Positions 24,649-34,573 are shown, numbered from the stretch's first letter. The stretch is 64,000 nucleotides of DNA from Microbacterium sp. SS28 (GCF_022761035.1 NZ_JAKWJP010000002.1:558001-622000); one strand, 5' to 3'. Program-made: numbers and translations. Notes: generated from the letters alone by a model not told the origin.

Positions 24649-25689
24649 CTATTCGGGTCCCAGCTCCTGGAAGAGAGTGACCTGCATTCCCCCCGGCGCG
24701 CGCAGGCGCGAGTTGAGGGAGCGCCAGGGTGTCGGACGAGCGGATGCCTCGAGCCCCGCACCACCCGCGACCAGCCGGTCGGTCGCCGCGGCCGAGTCGC
24801 GCACTTCGAACGCGATGCGCACGGGGTCGCTCGGCGCGTCGCCGTCGGTCTCGACACGGTCGATGAGGGCGACCTGTCCCGCGTTGGAGAGCTCGAGGGT
24901 CGCCTCCCCCGCCGCGAGGATCACGACGCGCGCATCGCCCTCCCCCTGGTACGACTCGCGTTCGACGAGCCCGAGGGCGTCGCGGTAGAACGCGAGCGCC
25001 TCGTCGAAGTCCTCGACGCGGGCGACGACGCGCAGCTGCCGGACGGCGGTCGGCAGCGTCGGCCGTGCGGCCTCGAGCGCGGTGTGGAGCGAGCGGGCCA
25101 GCGGTGCGCGACCCGCGCCGGCGCGCGCCCACGCGTCGATCGCGGCGAGCACGGCACCACCGTGCGCGGCGCCCGCGACATCGGCCGCGATGCCGTCCGC
25201 GCCGTCCGCGCGAAGGCGCGCCGAGACGGCGGCCGCGATCCTCGAGCGGCGGACGGATGCCTCCCGCTCGAGTTCATCGTCGAGGCCCATCGCCGTCGTG
25301 TTGACGAGGGCGAGTGCGAGGCTGTCGGGTGCGAAGTCGTCGCCGAGCGCCGCGAGCGCGGCATCCACGGCGGGTGCGGCCGGGCCCACGCGCCCGGAGG
25401 CTCCGGACGACGCGCCAGCGGCGTCTGAAGGGGGCGTGGGGCCTCGGCCGTCCTGCTCACCGAGGTGCTCCTCGAGCACCGCGATGCGCTCGTCGAGCGC
25501 CGCCCAGAGCACGTCCGACTTCGACGCGAAGTAGTTGAAGAAGCTCGAGCGGCTCACGCCGGCGCGCGAGGCGATGTCGGCGATCGAGGTCTGCTCGAAG
25601 CCCTGCTCGAGGAAGAGCTCGCACGCGGCCTCGGCGAGCGTCTCGCGCGAGGACGCGCGGGGCCTCCCGGTCCTCTGCTCGCGACTCAC
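24649..25689 (-). CDS. TetR-family regulator fused to a C-terminal VOC (glyoxalase/bleomycin-resistance) domain
   Basis: The 346-residue protein starts with a TetR DNA-binding domain (residues about 14-60: [40 protein letters not shown]), then a helical core to about 205. Residues about 218-343 form a VOC domain ([64 protein letters not shown]). The reading frame is continuous. The VOC part could bind a ligand or a toxic small molecule, or act as an enzyme. Start is the GTG at 25689, 6 nt after TAGGCT, so a leaderless mRNA is likely. It is divergent from lipB, and a perfect inverted repeat lies between them. Confidence 0.88.
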   Translation of the reverse strand: MSREQRTGRPRASSRETLAEAACELFLEQGFEQTSIADIASRAGVSRSSFFNYFASKSDVLWAALDERIAVLEEHLGEQDGRGPTPPSDAAGASSGASGRVGPAAPAVDAALAALGDDFAPDSLALALVNTTAMGLDDELEREASVRRSRIAAAVSARLRADGADGIAADVAGAAHGGAVLAAIDAWARAGAGRAPLARSLHTALEAARPTLPTAVRQLRVVARVEDFDEALAFYRDALGLVERESYQGEGDARVVILAAGEATLELSNAGQVALIDRVETDGDAPSDPVRIAFEVRDSAAATDRLVAGGAGLEASARPTPWRSLNSRLRAPGGMQVTLFQELGPE

Positions 25690-25734
25690 CCGCCCAGCCT
25701 ATTGAGCGAGCCCTCGGAACCGGCGTGGGGCGTA

Positions 25735-25755
25735 TTGTTGGACGCAATCCAACAA
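25735..25755. promoter_or_regulatory. Palindromic operator between the TetR-VOC gene and lipB
   Basis: The site is TTGTTGGA, CGCAA, TCCAACAA: perfect 8-bp arms with a 5-nt centre. It overlaps a TATTGT -10-like box (25733-25738) facing lipB and lies 46 nt upstream of the TetR-VOC start. Short palindromes in the divergent gap are the usual place where TetR-family proteins bind. Binding by the neighbouring regulator and repression of lipB are inferences. Confidence 0.7.
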
Positions 25756-25778
25756 CTCGCCACGAGCGAAGGAGCACT

Positions 25779-26417
25779 GTGCTCGACATCGTCACTCCCG
25801 GGTTCTCCCCCGACTTCGTCCCGTACCACGACGGCTGGGCGCTGCAGCGCAGCATCCATGCCGAGGTCGTCGCGGGCGAGCGGTCCGACACGCTGATCCT
25901 GCTCGAGCACGAGCCGGTCTACACGGCCGGCGCGCGGACGGCCCGTCACGAGCGGCCGACCGACGGCACTCCCGTCGTCGACGTCGACCGCGGCGGGAAG
26001 ATCACGTGGCACGGACCGGGTCAGCTCGTCGGCTACCCGATCCTGCGGCTGCGCGAGCCGATCGACGTCGTCGCCCACGTGCGGCGCCTCGAGGGCGCGC
26101 TCATCGACGTGCTCGCCGGGTACGGCGTCGAGGGCTACCGCGTCGAGGGACGCAGCGGAGTATGGGTGCGCCGGCCGCTGTCGGAAGACAAGGTCGCCGC
26201 GATCGGCGTCCGCGTCCAGCGCGGCGTGACGATGCACGGCTTCGCCCTCAACTGCGACAACACGCTCGCGGGCTTCCGGGGCATCGTCCCGTGCGGCATC
26301 GAGGATGCCGGCGTCACGACCCTCAGCGAGCTCGTCGGCGCCGACATCCGCCCCATCGACGTCGTCGACTCCGTCGTCGCGCGCTTCCAGGCCGAGTACG
26401 CGGAGGTCGCGGCATGA
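25779..26417 (+). CDS. lipB: Octanoyl-[ACP]:protein N-octanoyltransferase
   Basis: LipB moves octanoate from acyl carrier protein to lipoyl domains, the first step of lipoate synthesis. The 212 residues contain [55 protein letters not shown] (catalytic Lys) and [16 protein letters not shown] (catalytic Cys). The GTG at 25779 is chosen because GAAGGAG lies 4 nt upstream and the family N-terminus begins here. The stop overlaps the lipA start (ATGA). A palindromic operator overlaps its predicted promoter. Confidence 0.95.
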   Translation: MLDIVTPGFSPDFVPYHDGWALQRSIHAEVVAGERSDTLILLEHEPVYTAGARTARHERPTDGTPVVDVDRGGKITWHGPGQLVGYPILRLREPIDVVAHVRRLEGALIDVLAGYGVEGYRVEGRSGVWVRRPLSEDKVAAIGVRVQRGVTMHGFALNCDNTLAGFRGIVPCGIEDAGVTTLSELVGADIRPIDVVDSVVARFQAEYAEVAA

Positions 26418-27448
26418 GCGCCTGTGGCACGCCCGCCGCGGCATCCGGTCCCGCCTCGGCTCCTGAGGGTCGCAAGCTGCTGCGTCTCGAGATCCGCAAC
26501 GCCGAGACGCCGATCGAGCGCAAGCCGGAGTGGATCAAGACGAAGGCCCGGATGGGACCGGAGTATCAGGCCCTGCAGACGCTCGTGAAGGGCGAGGGGC
26601 TGCACACGGTGTGCCAGGAGGCCGGCTGCCCCAACATCTACGAGTGCTGGGAGGACCGGGAGGCGACGTTCCTCATCGGCGGCTCGCAGTGCACGCGCCG
26701 CTGCGACTTCTGCCAGATCGACACGGGCAAGCCCGCCGACTACGACACCGACGAGCCTCGCCGCGTGGCCGAGAGCGTCGTGCGGATGCAGCTGCGCTAC
26801 GCGACAGTGACGTGCGTCGCGCGCGACGACCTGCCCGACGGCGGAGCGTGGCTCAACGCCGAGACCGTGCGGCGCATCCACGCCGAGAACCCGGGAACGG
26901 GCGTGGAGCTGCTCGCGACCGACTTCAACGGCGAGCCCGCACTGCTCGCCGAGGTCTTCGACGCGCGCCCCGAGGTCTTCGCGCACAACGTCGAGACGGT
27001 GCCGCGCATCTTCAAGCGCATCCGCCCCGCCTTCCGCTACGAACGGTCGCTCGGCGTGCTGACGCAGGCGCGCGACGCGGGCCTCATCACGAAGTCGAAC
27101 CTCATCCTCGGGATGGGCGAGGAGCCCGAGGAAGTCGTCCAGGCGCTGCAGGACCTGCACGACGCGGGCACCGACATCATCACGATCACGCAGTACCTGC
27201 GTCCGACCCCGCGTCACCTGCCCGTCGCGCGCTGGGTCAAGCCCGACGAGTTCGTCGAGTTCAAGGCCGAGGCCGAGCGCATCGGCTTCCTCGGAGTGCT
27301 CGCAGGGCCGCTCGTGCGCTCGTCGTACCGCGCGGGGCGGCTGTGGGCGCAGTCGATGATCTCGAAGGGCCGCGACATCCCGCCGCATCTCGCCCACCTC
27401 GCGCAGGACATCGCGCAGGAGGGGCTGCAGTTCTCGCAGGCGGTGTGA
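26414..27448 (+). CDS. lipA: Lipoyl synthase (radical SAM)
   Basis: LipA inserts two sulfur atoms into protein-bound octanoate. The 344 residues show the auxiliary cluster motif [12 protein letters not shown] (C-x4-C-x5-C), the radical SAM motif CTRRCDFC (C-x3-C-x2-C), [38 protein letters not shown] and the C-terminal RSSYRAG. The ATG overlaps the lipB stop, so the two genes are coupled. The gene ends 24 nt before the stop of the convergent DUF2004-like gene, and no terminator is seen there. Confidence 0.97.
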   Translation: MSACGTPAAASGPASAPEGRKLLRLEIRNAETPIERKPEWIKTKARMGPEYQALQTLVKGEGLHTVCQEAGCPNIYECWEDREATFLIGGSQCTRRCDFCQIDTGKPADYDTDEPRRVAESVVRMQLRYATVTCVARDDLPDGGAWLNAETVRRIHAENPGTGVELLATDFNGEPALLAEVFDARPEVFAHNVETVPRIFKRIRPAFRYERSLGVLTQARDAGLITKSNLILGMGEEPEEVVQALQDLHDAGTDIITITQYLRPTPRHLPVARWVKPDEFVEFKAEAERIGFLGVLAGPLVRSSYRAGRLWAQSMISKGRDIPPHLAHLAQDIAQEGLQFSQAV

Positions 27449-27472
27449 GCCGCACCGCCAGGGCGAGGTGGG

Positions 27473-27973
27473 TCAGTCGGCGCTCGTGACCGACAGGATG
27501 TCGCCGTCCGAACCGAGATTGACCAGCAGCACGTCGTCGGTCGCGTCGGGGTCGAGCGCGTACTCGAGCACCGCGAACGGGTCGGCGCCGCCGTGCTCGT
27601 CGGCGAGGATCGTCATGCTCATGAGCTGCAGCGACCGGATGATGTCGATGTGGGTGTCGCCCGACACGTCCACGAGGAGCTCTTCCAGCTCTTCGCCGAG
27701 CGACTCCTGCTGCTGGAGGATGTACTCCGTCACTTCGCTCGTGCGGTCGTCGAGCTCGGTCACCATGGCGTTGCGCGCATTGATGTCGATCGCCTCGAGC
27801 GACGACACGAGGCCCGCGGCGACATCGAGGGCCGCCTCCGACACGTCGTCCTGGTCGGGTGCCGTGAGATCGACCGTGACCGTCTGGTCGCCCAGCTCCA
27901 CCGATTCCGACCAGAAGATCGAGCCGTCCGGTCCGGACTCCAGGAGCCCGAAGAAGTCGTGTTCGATCGCCAT
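27473..27973 (-). CDS. Conserved protein, DUF2004-like
   Basis: The 166-residue acidic protein has no signal peptide or membrane segment. It starts MAIEHDFFGLLESGPDGSIF and contains TVTVDLTAPDQDDVSEAAL and LQQQESLGEELEELLVD. This resembles DUF2004 proteins, a family found in immunity-type and housekeeping contexts whose function is unknown. It lies between ftsY and the end of lipA. A weak GGGG stretch precedes the ATG. It may be cotranscribed with ftsY, whose stop is 68 nt upstream. Confidence 0.65.
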   Translation of the reverse strand: MAIEHDFFGLLESGPDGSIFWSESVELGDQTVTVDLTAPDQDDVSEAALDVAAGLVSSLEAIDINARNAMVTELDDRTSEVTEYILQQQESLGEELEELLVDVSGDTHIDIIRSLQLMSMTILADEHGGADPFAVLEYALDPDATDDVLLVNLGSDGDILSVTSAD

Positions 27974-28041
27974 ATCCCCATGAAACCAGCACTGCGCCCT
28001 CGGCGGTAGCCCGAAGCGCCGGGATGTCGGTGACTCGCGCG

Positions 28042-28914
28042 TCACTCCACCAGCGAGGCGGCGAAGACGTGCGGTGTGAAGCCCGTGAGGTCGCCGATCC
28101 CCTCGCCCTGACCCAGCAGTTTGACGGGGATTCCGGTGCGCTCCTGCACGGCCAGGACGAACCCGCCCTTGGCCGATCCGTCGAGCTTCGTGATGACGAG
28201 CCCCGTGACCCCCGCGTGCTCGAGGAACGCCTGCGCCTGCATGACGCCGTTCTGCCCCGTCGTCGCGTCGAGCACGAGCAGCACCTCGCTGATGGGGGCC
28301 TGCTTCTCGACGACGCGCCGGATCTTGGAGAGCTCGTCCATGAGGCCCTCCTTCGTGTGCAGCCTGCCCGCCGTGTCGACGATCACGATCTCGGTGCCCG
28401 TGCGCTTGGCGTAGTCGATCGTCTGGAAGGCGACGGATGCCGGATCCTGGCCCTCCTGCTGCGGCCGGACGATCGCGGCTCCCGCGCGCTCCGCCCACGT
28501 AGCGAGCTGGTCGACGGCGGCCGCGCGGAACGTGTCGGCCGCTCCGACGACCACCGAGCGGCCGTAGCGCTGCAGGAACTTCGCGAACTTGCCGATCGTC
28601 GTCGTCTTGCCGACTCCGTTCACGCCCACGACGAGCACGACGGCGGGGCGCTCGGTGAGCTTGAGGGTCGTGTCGAACTTCGAGAAGTGCTCCTCGAGGC
28701 TCTCCTTGAGCATGCGGTGCAGATCCTTGGGATCGGTCGTGCGATACCGGTCGACCTTCTCGCGCAGGTCGTCGATGATCCGCTCCGTCGTGGCAGGACC
28801 GAAGTCCGCCGTGAGCAGCGCCGTCTCGAGGTCCAGCCACGTCACCTCGGTGATCTCCGGCGCGGCGAACATCGTGCGGAGGGCGCGCACAAGGGACCAG
28901 GGGCTGTCTGCCAT
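28042..28914 (-). CDS. ftsY: Signal recognition particle receptor FtsY
   Basis: FtsY is the SRP receptor GTPase at the cytoplasmic membrane. The 290 residues hold the NG domain: VVGVNGVGKTTTIGKFAKFL, VGAADTFRAAAVDQLATW, IVDTAGRLHTKEGLMDEL and VITKLDGSAKGGFVLAV. The long acidic A domain of E. coli FtsY is absent, as in many actinobacteria. The ATG at 28914 lies 6 nt after a TAGGCT box (28926-28921), so it probably has its own leaderless promoter although it also follows the smc-lipoprotein genes on the same strand. Confidence 0.96.
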   Translation of the reverse strand: MADSPWSLVRALRTMFAAPEITEVTWLDLETALLTADFGPATTERIIDDLREKVDRYRTTDPKDLHRMLKESLEEHFSKFDTTLKLTERPAVVLVVGVNGVGKTTTIGKFAKFLQRYGRSVVVGAADTFRAAAVDQLATWAERAGAAIVRPQQEGQDPASVAFQTIDYAKRTGTEIVIVDTAGRLHTKEGLMDELSKIRRVVEKQAPISEVLLVLDATTGQNGVMQAQAFLEHAGVTGLVITKLDGSAKGGFVLAVQERTGIPVKLLGQGEGIGDLTGFTPHVFAASLVE

Positions 28915-28979
28915 GCTCCCAGCCTAGGAGGGATGTCGCACTGCGACGGCCATCCGACGGGCTCGTCCGGCCTGCGAGC

Positions 28980-29663
28980 TCAGTCCTGACGCTCGCCGAC
29001 GACGAGGCTGAGATGGTGGGCGGCAGCCAGCGTCTGGATCTCGTCCCTGCTGTTCGCGGTCGCCGGGCATGTGAGGAGGAAGAGCACCGCGACGTCGATC
29101 GCAGGGAATGCCCGCGCTCCCAGGATCGCGTTGGACCCATCCTCCCAGGCGGCCACGGCCAGCCGGATCGCCACCTCGCCGCCTCCGTCCCGATCGACGA
29201 AGCTGTCGCCGATGTAGGCGTCGAGTCCCTCGCCCGACCCCGGTTCCAGCTGGTCCGACAGCCAGCGAACGCCGTCGTCGGACGCTTTCCGAGGATCGTC
29301 GTCCGCAGAGAGCTCGGGGAGCACCTCGATGAACTCCGTCACGCACTGGCTGGCTTCGTCGCGATAGCTGCCGCGAGCGCCGAACCTCCCCGGCTCCGAC
29401 GAGAAACCCTCAGCGTCGGCGAGCGAGTGGCCCCACTCGGCGGAGACGATGCGCGGGCTGTCGGCCGCCGCATCGAACGGGACGTCGCGGTCGTCGGCGT
29501 CACTCTGCTCCGCGGCAATCAGTGTCGGTGAAGGCTCCGACCCCGCGGCGCTGCCGCTCTGAGAGGTCGGTTCTGCCTGGCCGGTTCCCTGCGAGCATCC
29601 CGCGAGAACCAGTACGACGGCGGCGGCGAGCAGAACCGACGATCGGAACGTCGGCGAACGCAT
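28980..29663 (-). CDS. Predicted lipoprotein, third of a tandem set
   Basis: The 227 residues begin with a signal peptide and lipobox (VLVLAGC). A Ser/Glu-rich linker and an unrecognised domain follow. The part GARAFPAIDVAVLFLLTCPA resembles the C-terminal segment of the first gene of the set (ARAFTALGTGFVATLECPA), so the genes are probably distant paralogs. The ATG at 29663 overlaps the stop of the preceding gene (TGATG). It is exported and lipid-anchored by prediction; its function is unknown. Confidence 0.75.
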   Translation of the reverse strand: MRSPTFRSSVLLAAAVVLVLAGCSQGTGQAEPTSQSGSAAGSEPSPTLIAAEQSDADDRDVPFDAAADSPRIVSAEWGHSLADAEGFSSEPGRFGARGSYRDEASQCVTEFIEVLPELSADDDPRKASDDGVRWLSDQLEPGSGEGLDAYIGDSFVDRDGGGEVAIRLAVAAWEDGSNAILGARAFPAIDVAVLFLLTCPATANSRDEIQTLAAAHHLSLVVGERQD

Positions 29664-30364
29664 CACTCCCCCGCGGCTTCGGTCACGTGCATGCGGAGCC
29701 CCACCGGCCCGACCACCCGGTCGTGTTCGTCGTACGCGCTCACGCCCGCGGGGCACTGGATCGTGACGTATTGGATCGATCCGATGGCGTTGAAGAAGCG
29801 CGCCGAGTCCACCCAGCTCGACCCATCCGTCAGGTCGGCGCCGAGGCCCCAGAGCGACACCTCACCACCCTCCTGCGTCTGCTCGACCGGGAAGTCGTCG
29901 CCATAGGTCTCGACGATCTCCGCAGTGATCTGATCGTCCTTCGCCGCCGCGATCGCCGCGATGGCCGAGATCGTCGATGCCTCGTCGGTGGGTTCAGGGG
30001 CGAAATCCGTCAGCGTCCCCTGATAGAAGCCGACCGTGCATCCGTTGGTGTCGTCCGTGTACGACCACGAGCCGTTCCCCTCGTCGGGCGAGAGGAGGGA
30101 GAAGTCCGGATTGTTCGCGAAGGGATCGGTCCATTCGGCCGCGATCGACCCGGGTTCCAGGGCGTCTCCTTCCTCGAAGGTGAGCTCGAGGGGGATCGCT
30201 GGTTCGACGACTTCCGCGGCCGGCTCCTCGGTGGCGTCGGGCGGATCCGGCGACCCGGTGGGCTCGGACGCTCGACTGCCCGACGATGCGGCGCAGCCGG
30301 TGAGCAGGAGAAATGCGGTGGCGAGGGCAATCACGCCCACGCGCCTTTGCGCGGAGTGATACAT
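29663..30364 (-). CDS. Predicted lipoprotein, second of a tandem set
   Basis: The 233-residue protein has a signal peptide with lipobox FLLLTGC and a Pro/Glu/Ala-rich linker. Its domain contains AAEWTDPFANNPDFSLLSPD and GNGSWSYTDDTNGCTVGFYQ. The second segment is clearly related to GDGSWSYTAEDTGCTIGYWH in the neighbour encoded upstream, showing recent duplication. Two Cys residues (NGCTV and IQCPAG) could form a disulfide outside the cell. The stop overlaps the next start. Function unknown; the smc-ftsY location is unusual for such genes. Confidence 0.78.
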   Translation of the reverse strand: MYHSAQRRVGVIALATAFLLLTGCAASSGSRASEPTGSPDPPDATEEPAAEVVEPAIPLELTFEEGDALEPGSIAAEWTDPFANNPDFSLLSPDEGNGSWSYTDDTNGCTVGFYQGTLTDFAPEPTDEASTISAIAAIAAAKDDQITAEIVETYGDDFPVEQTQEGGEVSLWGLGADLTDGSSWVDSARFFNAIGSIQYVTIQCPAGVSAYDEHDRVVGPVGLRMHVTEAAGE

Positions 30365-30411
30365 GGCCGGATCATAGACCCGCGCATCTCGCGGCGATAT
30401 GGCGTCGCTGA

Positions 30412-31044
30412 TCAGCCCGCAGCGAAGACGAGGTCGAACGCGTGCTGCACCATGCCGAGCTTGGCCCATTCCACCGCGACGTTCTTGTCAGCAGGGCATT
30501 CGAGGGTCGCGACGAAGCCCGTGCCGAGCGCCGTGAAGGCGCGTGCCGCGATGAGGTACGTCGTGCCCGCGTCTGCGTCTGCGCCTGCGACCGCGCGTGT
30601 CTCGACGAGCTCAGACGGGGTGCGGAAGGGGCCGGCGTTCTGGTCGGCGTACGCGCCCAGCTCCTCAGGGGTCGCCCCGAACTGAGCGGCGAGCAGCGCA
30701 TCGGAAGCTGCCGAGTCGCCGGACGCGGCATCCGTCTCGGCGAGAGGTCCGTGCCAGTAGCCGATCGTGCAGCCGGTGTCCTCGGCGGTGTACGACCAGG
30801 AGCCGTCGCCCTCATCCGTCGTGAGGACGGTGTAGCCCACCTGACCCGCGAGCGGGTCCGCCCATGCGGCCTCTTGCGACGGGTCGAGCAGATCGCCGTC
30901 GTCGAGCGTGATCTGGACGGTGGGCGTCGCATCCGACGTCGGGCTCGGGGACGACCCGGCACCGGAGGCCACCGGGCCCGCGGTGCAGCCCGTCACGAGC
31001 ACGAGGAAGGCGGCGACCATTCCCGCGAGCGCAGCCTGCCTCAC
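30412..31044 (-). CDS. Predicted lipoprotein, first of a tandem set
   Basis: This 210-residue protein has the lipobox LVLVTGC after a short signal peptide. Its domain includes AAWADPLAGQVGYTVLTTD, GDGSWSYTAEDTGCTIGYWH and ARAFTALGTGFVATLECPAD, related to the next two gene products. The GTG start overlaps the smc stop (GTGA), so it is translationally coupled to smc. No known domain is recognised. The predicted place is the outer face of the membrane. Confidence 0.78.
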   Translation of the reverse strand: MRQAALAGMVAAFLVLVTGCTAGPVASGAGSSPSPTSDATPTVQITLDDGDLLDPSQEAAWADPLAGQVGYTVLTTDEGDGSWSYTAEDTGCTIGYWHGPLAETDAASGDSAASDALLAAQFGATPEELGAYADQNAGPFRTPSELVETRAVAGADADAGTTYLIAARAFTALGTGFVATLECPADKNVAVEWAKLGMVQHAFDLVFAAG

Positions 31045-34000
31045 GACGCGACGCGCTCCCCCACGCGCTGGCCCACGACCGCCGAGACGCCGTCCTGGCG
31101 CATCGAGACGCCGTAGAGCGCGTCGGCGATCTCCATCGTGCGCTTCTGGTGCGTGATGACGATGAGCTGGCTCGACTCGCGGAGCTGCTCGAAGACCCCG
31201 AGGAGACGCCCGAGGTTGGCGTCGTCGAGCGCTGCCTCGACTTCGTCGAGGATGTAGAACGGGCTCGGCCTGGCCTTGAAGATCGCGGTCAGCAGTGCGA
31301 CGGCAGCGAGCGAGCGCTCGCCACCCGACAGCAGCGAGAGCCGCTCGATCTTCTTCCCGACGGGCCGCACCGCGACCTCGATGCCCGTGGTCAAGGGGTT
31401 CTCGGGGTCGGTGAGCGAGATGCTCCCCGTTCCGCCCGGGAACAGCACGGGGAAGACCTCGCCGAACGCGACCTTGGTGTCTTCGAACGCCGCGAGGAAG
31501 ATCGTCTGCATCCGCTCGTCGAGCTCCTCGATGATCGTCAGCAGATCCTTGCGGGTCTGGGTCAGATCGGCGAGCTGCTCGGTGAGGAACTTGTGCCGCT
31601 GCTCGAGCGCCGAGAACTCCTCGAGCGCGAGCGGATTGACCCGTCCGAGCTGCGACAGCTTGCGCTCGGCATCCTGCAGACGCTTGCGCTGCTGCGCACG
31701 GTCGAAGGGGACGGAGGATCCGGATGCCTCGTCCTCGCCGCCTTCGACGGGGATCGGCTGCGCGGGACCGTACTCGGCGACCAGGACCTCTTCGCCGAGT
31801 CCCAGCTCGGAGCCGACCCGCTCGAGCAGGCTCGTGACGTGGAGGCGCTTCTCGTGGATCTGCAGCTCGAGGCCGTGGACGCTCTCGGTCAGCCCCGCGA
31901 GCCGCTCGCGGACGGCCGACTCCTGCGCGCGGAGGCCGGCGAGCTCCTGCGTCAGGGCCGTGCGCGCCGACTCGGCCGTCGCGAGCTCGAAGCGCGCCTG
32001 CGCCACCGAGCGGTCGACGGAGTCGAGCAGCGCCGGCACCTGCCCCGCGACCTCGGCCGCGATCTCCCTCTGCGCACGGCGGATGACGGCGCGGCGCGCG
32101 GCTTCCGCGGCCGCCTCACGCTCGCGTTCGCGCTGCTTCTCGAGCTGCACGACGCGCGCTTCGCCCGCCCGGACGCGCTCGCGGAGCGTCTCGACGTCGA
32201 GGCGCGTGCGCATCTCGGATTCCCGCGCGACCTCGAGCGACGCGAGCAGTCCCTCGCGAGCCGAGGCGTCGAGGATCGGCCGCGGCGCTTCGAGCGCGAC
32301 GGTGAGCTGGTCCTCCGCGACGCGCGCCGAGCCCTCCGCGTCGGCGACGGCGGCCTGCGCCTGCGCGACGCCCGCCGCGAGCCGGTCGCATTCCGCGATC
32401 GCCGCTTCGTGCCGGACTGTCGCGCGATTGACCTGCTCGGCATGCGCGGCCGCCGCGGCGTCGTGCGCGCGCAGTGTCTCGAGCGCCGTCCTGGTGTGCC
32501 GGCGCGCCGTCTCGAAGCCCTGCACGCGCTCGGCGAGCGCTTCGCGCAGCGAGTCGGCGACGACGACGATCTCGGCGAGACGTTCGGCGGCGGCATCCCG
32601 CTCCGCCGCGAGTTCGAGACGCGAGCGGCTCTGCCCCGACCCGGCGCGCACGGTCTGCGCCGTCACGATCTCGCCCGCGCGCGTCACGATCGTCGCCCCC
32701 GCCTGCGCGGCGGCGCGGCGCACCGCGCCTGCCGCGGCGAGGTCCTCGACGATCACGACGCGGCCGAGCAGCGCGAGGATGCCCTCGGGCGCCGTGACGA
32801 CGTCCTTCGCCGCGACGGTCCCCTCGAGGGCGGGCATCGCGGGCTGCGCGTCACCCGCGTCGCCGATCGCGATGTCGACGACACCGAGGTCGCCGTCCCG
32901 CGCGATCTCCGCGACGGCGAACGCGTCGTCGTGCGAGCTGACGAGCACGCCCTCCGCGAGCGGGCCGAGGACGGCGGCGATGGCGGCTTCGTGGCCGGGC
33001 GTGACCTTGATGGCATCGCCGATGAGCCCGCGGACGCCTTGGCCGCCGCGCGCGACGATGTCGGCGGCGGCGTTGCGGACGTCGAGGGCGCGCGCGAGGG
33101 CGCGAGTCTGCGCCGTGAGCGACTCGACTTCGCGCTCCGCGGCGTGCAGGCGTTCACGGATGCCGCCGACGGCGGACTCCGCCTCGGTCGCCTCGCGCTG
33201 CGCACGCTCATACGCCGCCGAGTGCTCGGCCGAGGACTCCTCGGGCACGAGGTCGGGATCGATCCCGGCGAGCGTGTGCTCCGCCTCGGCGCGGCGCTGC
33301 AGGGCGGCATCGAGGGCGCGCTGCTGACGCTCGACGGCGGTACGGACGGCGGAGAGAGCGGATGCCGCGGCCTCCGCGGTGCCCCGCAGAGCCGTGATCC
33401 GCATGTCGTGCTTCGATACGAGCGCGCTCTGCGCTGCGATGTCGGCGTCGAGCGCATCGAGCTCGGCACGTGCGCGCATGACCTCGCGCGCCGCCTCGGC
33501 TGCGGCATCCTGCGCATCGCCCTGGCCCGCCGCGATCTCGTCGATCTCGTCGCGGACCTCGTCGATCATCGCCTGCGAGACCGTCGTGCGCCCCGCCGAT
33601 TCGTCCTGGTCGTTGTCTTCGAGGAGCGCGAGGCGCTGCCCCGCGAGCGTGTAGAGGCCGCGGATGCGCTCCTGGACGCGCTCGAGCCCGAAGGCGACGC
33701 TGCGGGCGCGATCGACGGCTTCGGACCGCTGGTCGGACTCGAGCTGCTCGATGCGCCGCCGGTGGGCGTCGAGGTCGTCCTGCAGCACGACGCGCTGCGC
33801 CTGGCGCTCCTGCTCGCTGCGCGTGTGGTTCGCGAGCTCGGTGCGCAGCCCCACGAGCTCGTCTGCGTAGAGTCGCGCCTTGGCGTCGCGCACGACGGCG
33901 GCGATCGTCGCGGCCTCGCGCGCGATCTCGGCCTGCCGGCCGAGGGGCTTGAGCTGCCGCCGGAGCTCGCCGGCGAGGTCGCTCAGGCGCATGAGGTTCG

Positions 34001-34556
34001 CCTCCATCGCCTCGAGCTTGCGGAGCGTCTTCTCTTTGCGGCGGCGATGCTTCAGGATGCCGGCGGCCTCTTCGATGAACCCGCGCCGGTCTTCGGGAGA
34101 GGCCTGCAGAACGCTGTCGAGTCGGCCCTGGCCGACGATGACGTGCATCTCACGGCCGAGGCCGCTGTCGCTCAGGAGCTCCTGCACGTCGAGGAGGCGG
34201 CAGGACTCGCCGTTGATCGCGTACTCGCTCGCGCCGTTGCGGAACAGCGTGCGGCTGATGCTCACTTCGGAGTACTCGATCGGCAGAGCGCCGTCGGAGT
34301 TGTCGATCGTGAGCTGCACCTCGGCGCGGCCGAGGGGCCCGCGCGTCGCCGTGCCGGCGAAGATGACGTCTTCCATCTTGCCGCCGCGGAGCGTCTTGGC
34401 GCCCTGCTCACCCATGACCCAGGCGAGGGCGTCGACGACGTTCGACTTGCCGGAGCCGTTGGGTCCGACGATGCAGGTCACGCCGGGTTCGAGCGCGAAC
34501 GTCGTCGGCTGCGCGAACGACTTGAACCCTTTGAGCGTGACGCTCTTCAAGTGCAT
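31041..34556 (-). CDS. smc: Chromosome segregation ATPase SMC
   Basis: SMC compacts and segregates the chromosome with ScpA and ScpB. The 1171 residues follow the family layout: N-terminal Walker A (IVGPNGSGKSNVVDAL, about residues 30-45), a long coiled coil, a hinge near the middle (about 510-620; GVRGLIGDAIKVTPGHEAAI), a second coil, then signature LSLLSGGERSLAAVALL and Walker B FYILDEVEAALDDAN. The ATG at 34556 gives the standard N-terminus MHLKSVTLKGFKSF. A TAGGAT -10 box overlaps a perfect inverted repeat just upstream. It is the first gene of a run with three lipoprotein genes. Confidence 0.97.
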   Translation of the reverse strand: MHLKSVTLKGFKSFAQPTTFALEPGVTCIVGPNGSGKSNVVDALAWVMGEQGAKTLRGGKMEDVIFAGTATRGPLGRAEVQLTIDNSDGALPIEYSEVSISRTLFRNGASEYAINGESCRLLDVQELLSDSGLGREMHVIVGQGRLDSVLQASPEDRRGFIEEAAGILKHRRRKEKTLRKLEAMEANLMRLSDLAGELRRQLKPLGRQAEIAREAATIAAVVRDAKARLYADELVGLRTELANHTRSEQERQAQRVVLQDDLDAHRRRIEQLESDQRSEAVDRARSVAFGLERVQERIRGLYTLAGQRLALLEDNDQDESAGRTTVSQAMIDEVRDEIDEIAAGQGDAQDAAAEAAREVMRARAELDALDADIAAQSALVSKHDMRITALRGTAEAAASALSAVRTAVERQQRALDAALQRRAEAEHTLAGIDPDLVPEESSAEHSAAYERAQREATEAESAVGGIRERLHAAEREVESLTAQTRALARALDVRNAAADIVARGGQGVRGLIGDAIKVTPGHEAAIAAVLGPLAEGVLVSSHDDAFAVAEIARDGDLGVVDIAIGDAGDAQPAMPALEGTVAAKDVVTAPEGILALLGRVVIVEDLAAAGAVRRAAAQAGATIVTRAGEIVTAQTVRAGSGQSRSRLELAAERDAAAERLAEIVVVADSLREALAERVQGFETARRHTRTALETLRAHDAAAAAHAEQVNRATVRHEAAIAECDRLAAGVAQAQAAVADAEGSARVAEDQLTVALEAPRPILDASAREGLLASLEVARESEMRTRLDVETLRERVRAGEARVVQLEKQREREREAAAEAARRAVIRRAQREIAAEVAGQVPALLDSVDRSVAQARFELATAESARTALTQELAGLRAQESAVRERLAGLTESVHGLELQIHEKRLHVTSLLERVGSELGLGEEVLVAEYGPAQPIPVEGGEDEASGSSVPFDRAQQRKRLQDAERKLSQLGRVNPLALEEFSALEQRHKFLTEQLADLTQTRKDLLTIIEELDERMQTIFLAAFEDTKVAFGEVFPVLFPGGTGSISLTDPENPLTTGIEVAVRPVGKKIERLSLLSGGERSLAAVALLTAIFKARPSPFYILDEVEAALDDANLGRLLGVFEQLRESSQLIVITHQKRTMEIADALYGVSMRQDGVSAVVGQRVGERVAS

Positions 34557-34573
34557 GAGCGCGCCTCCGAGAT

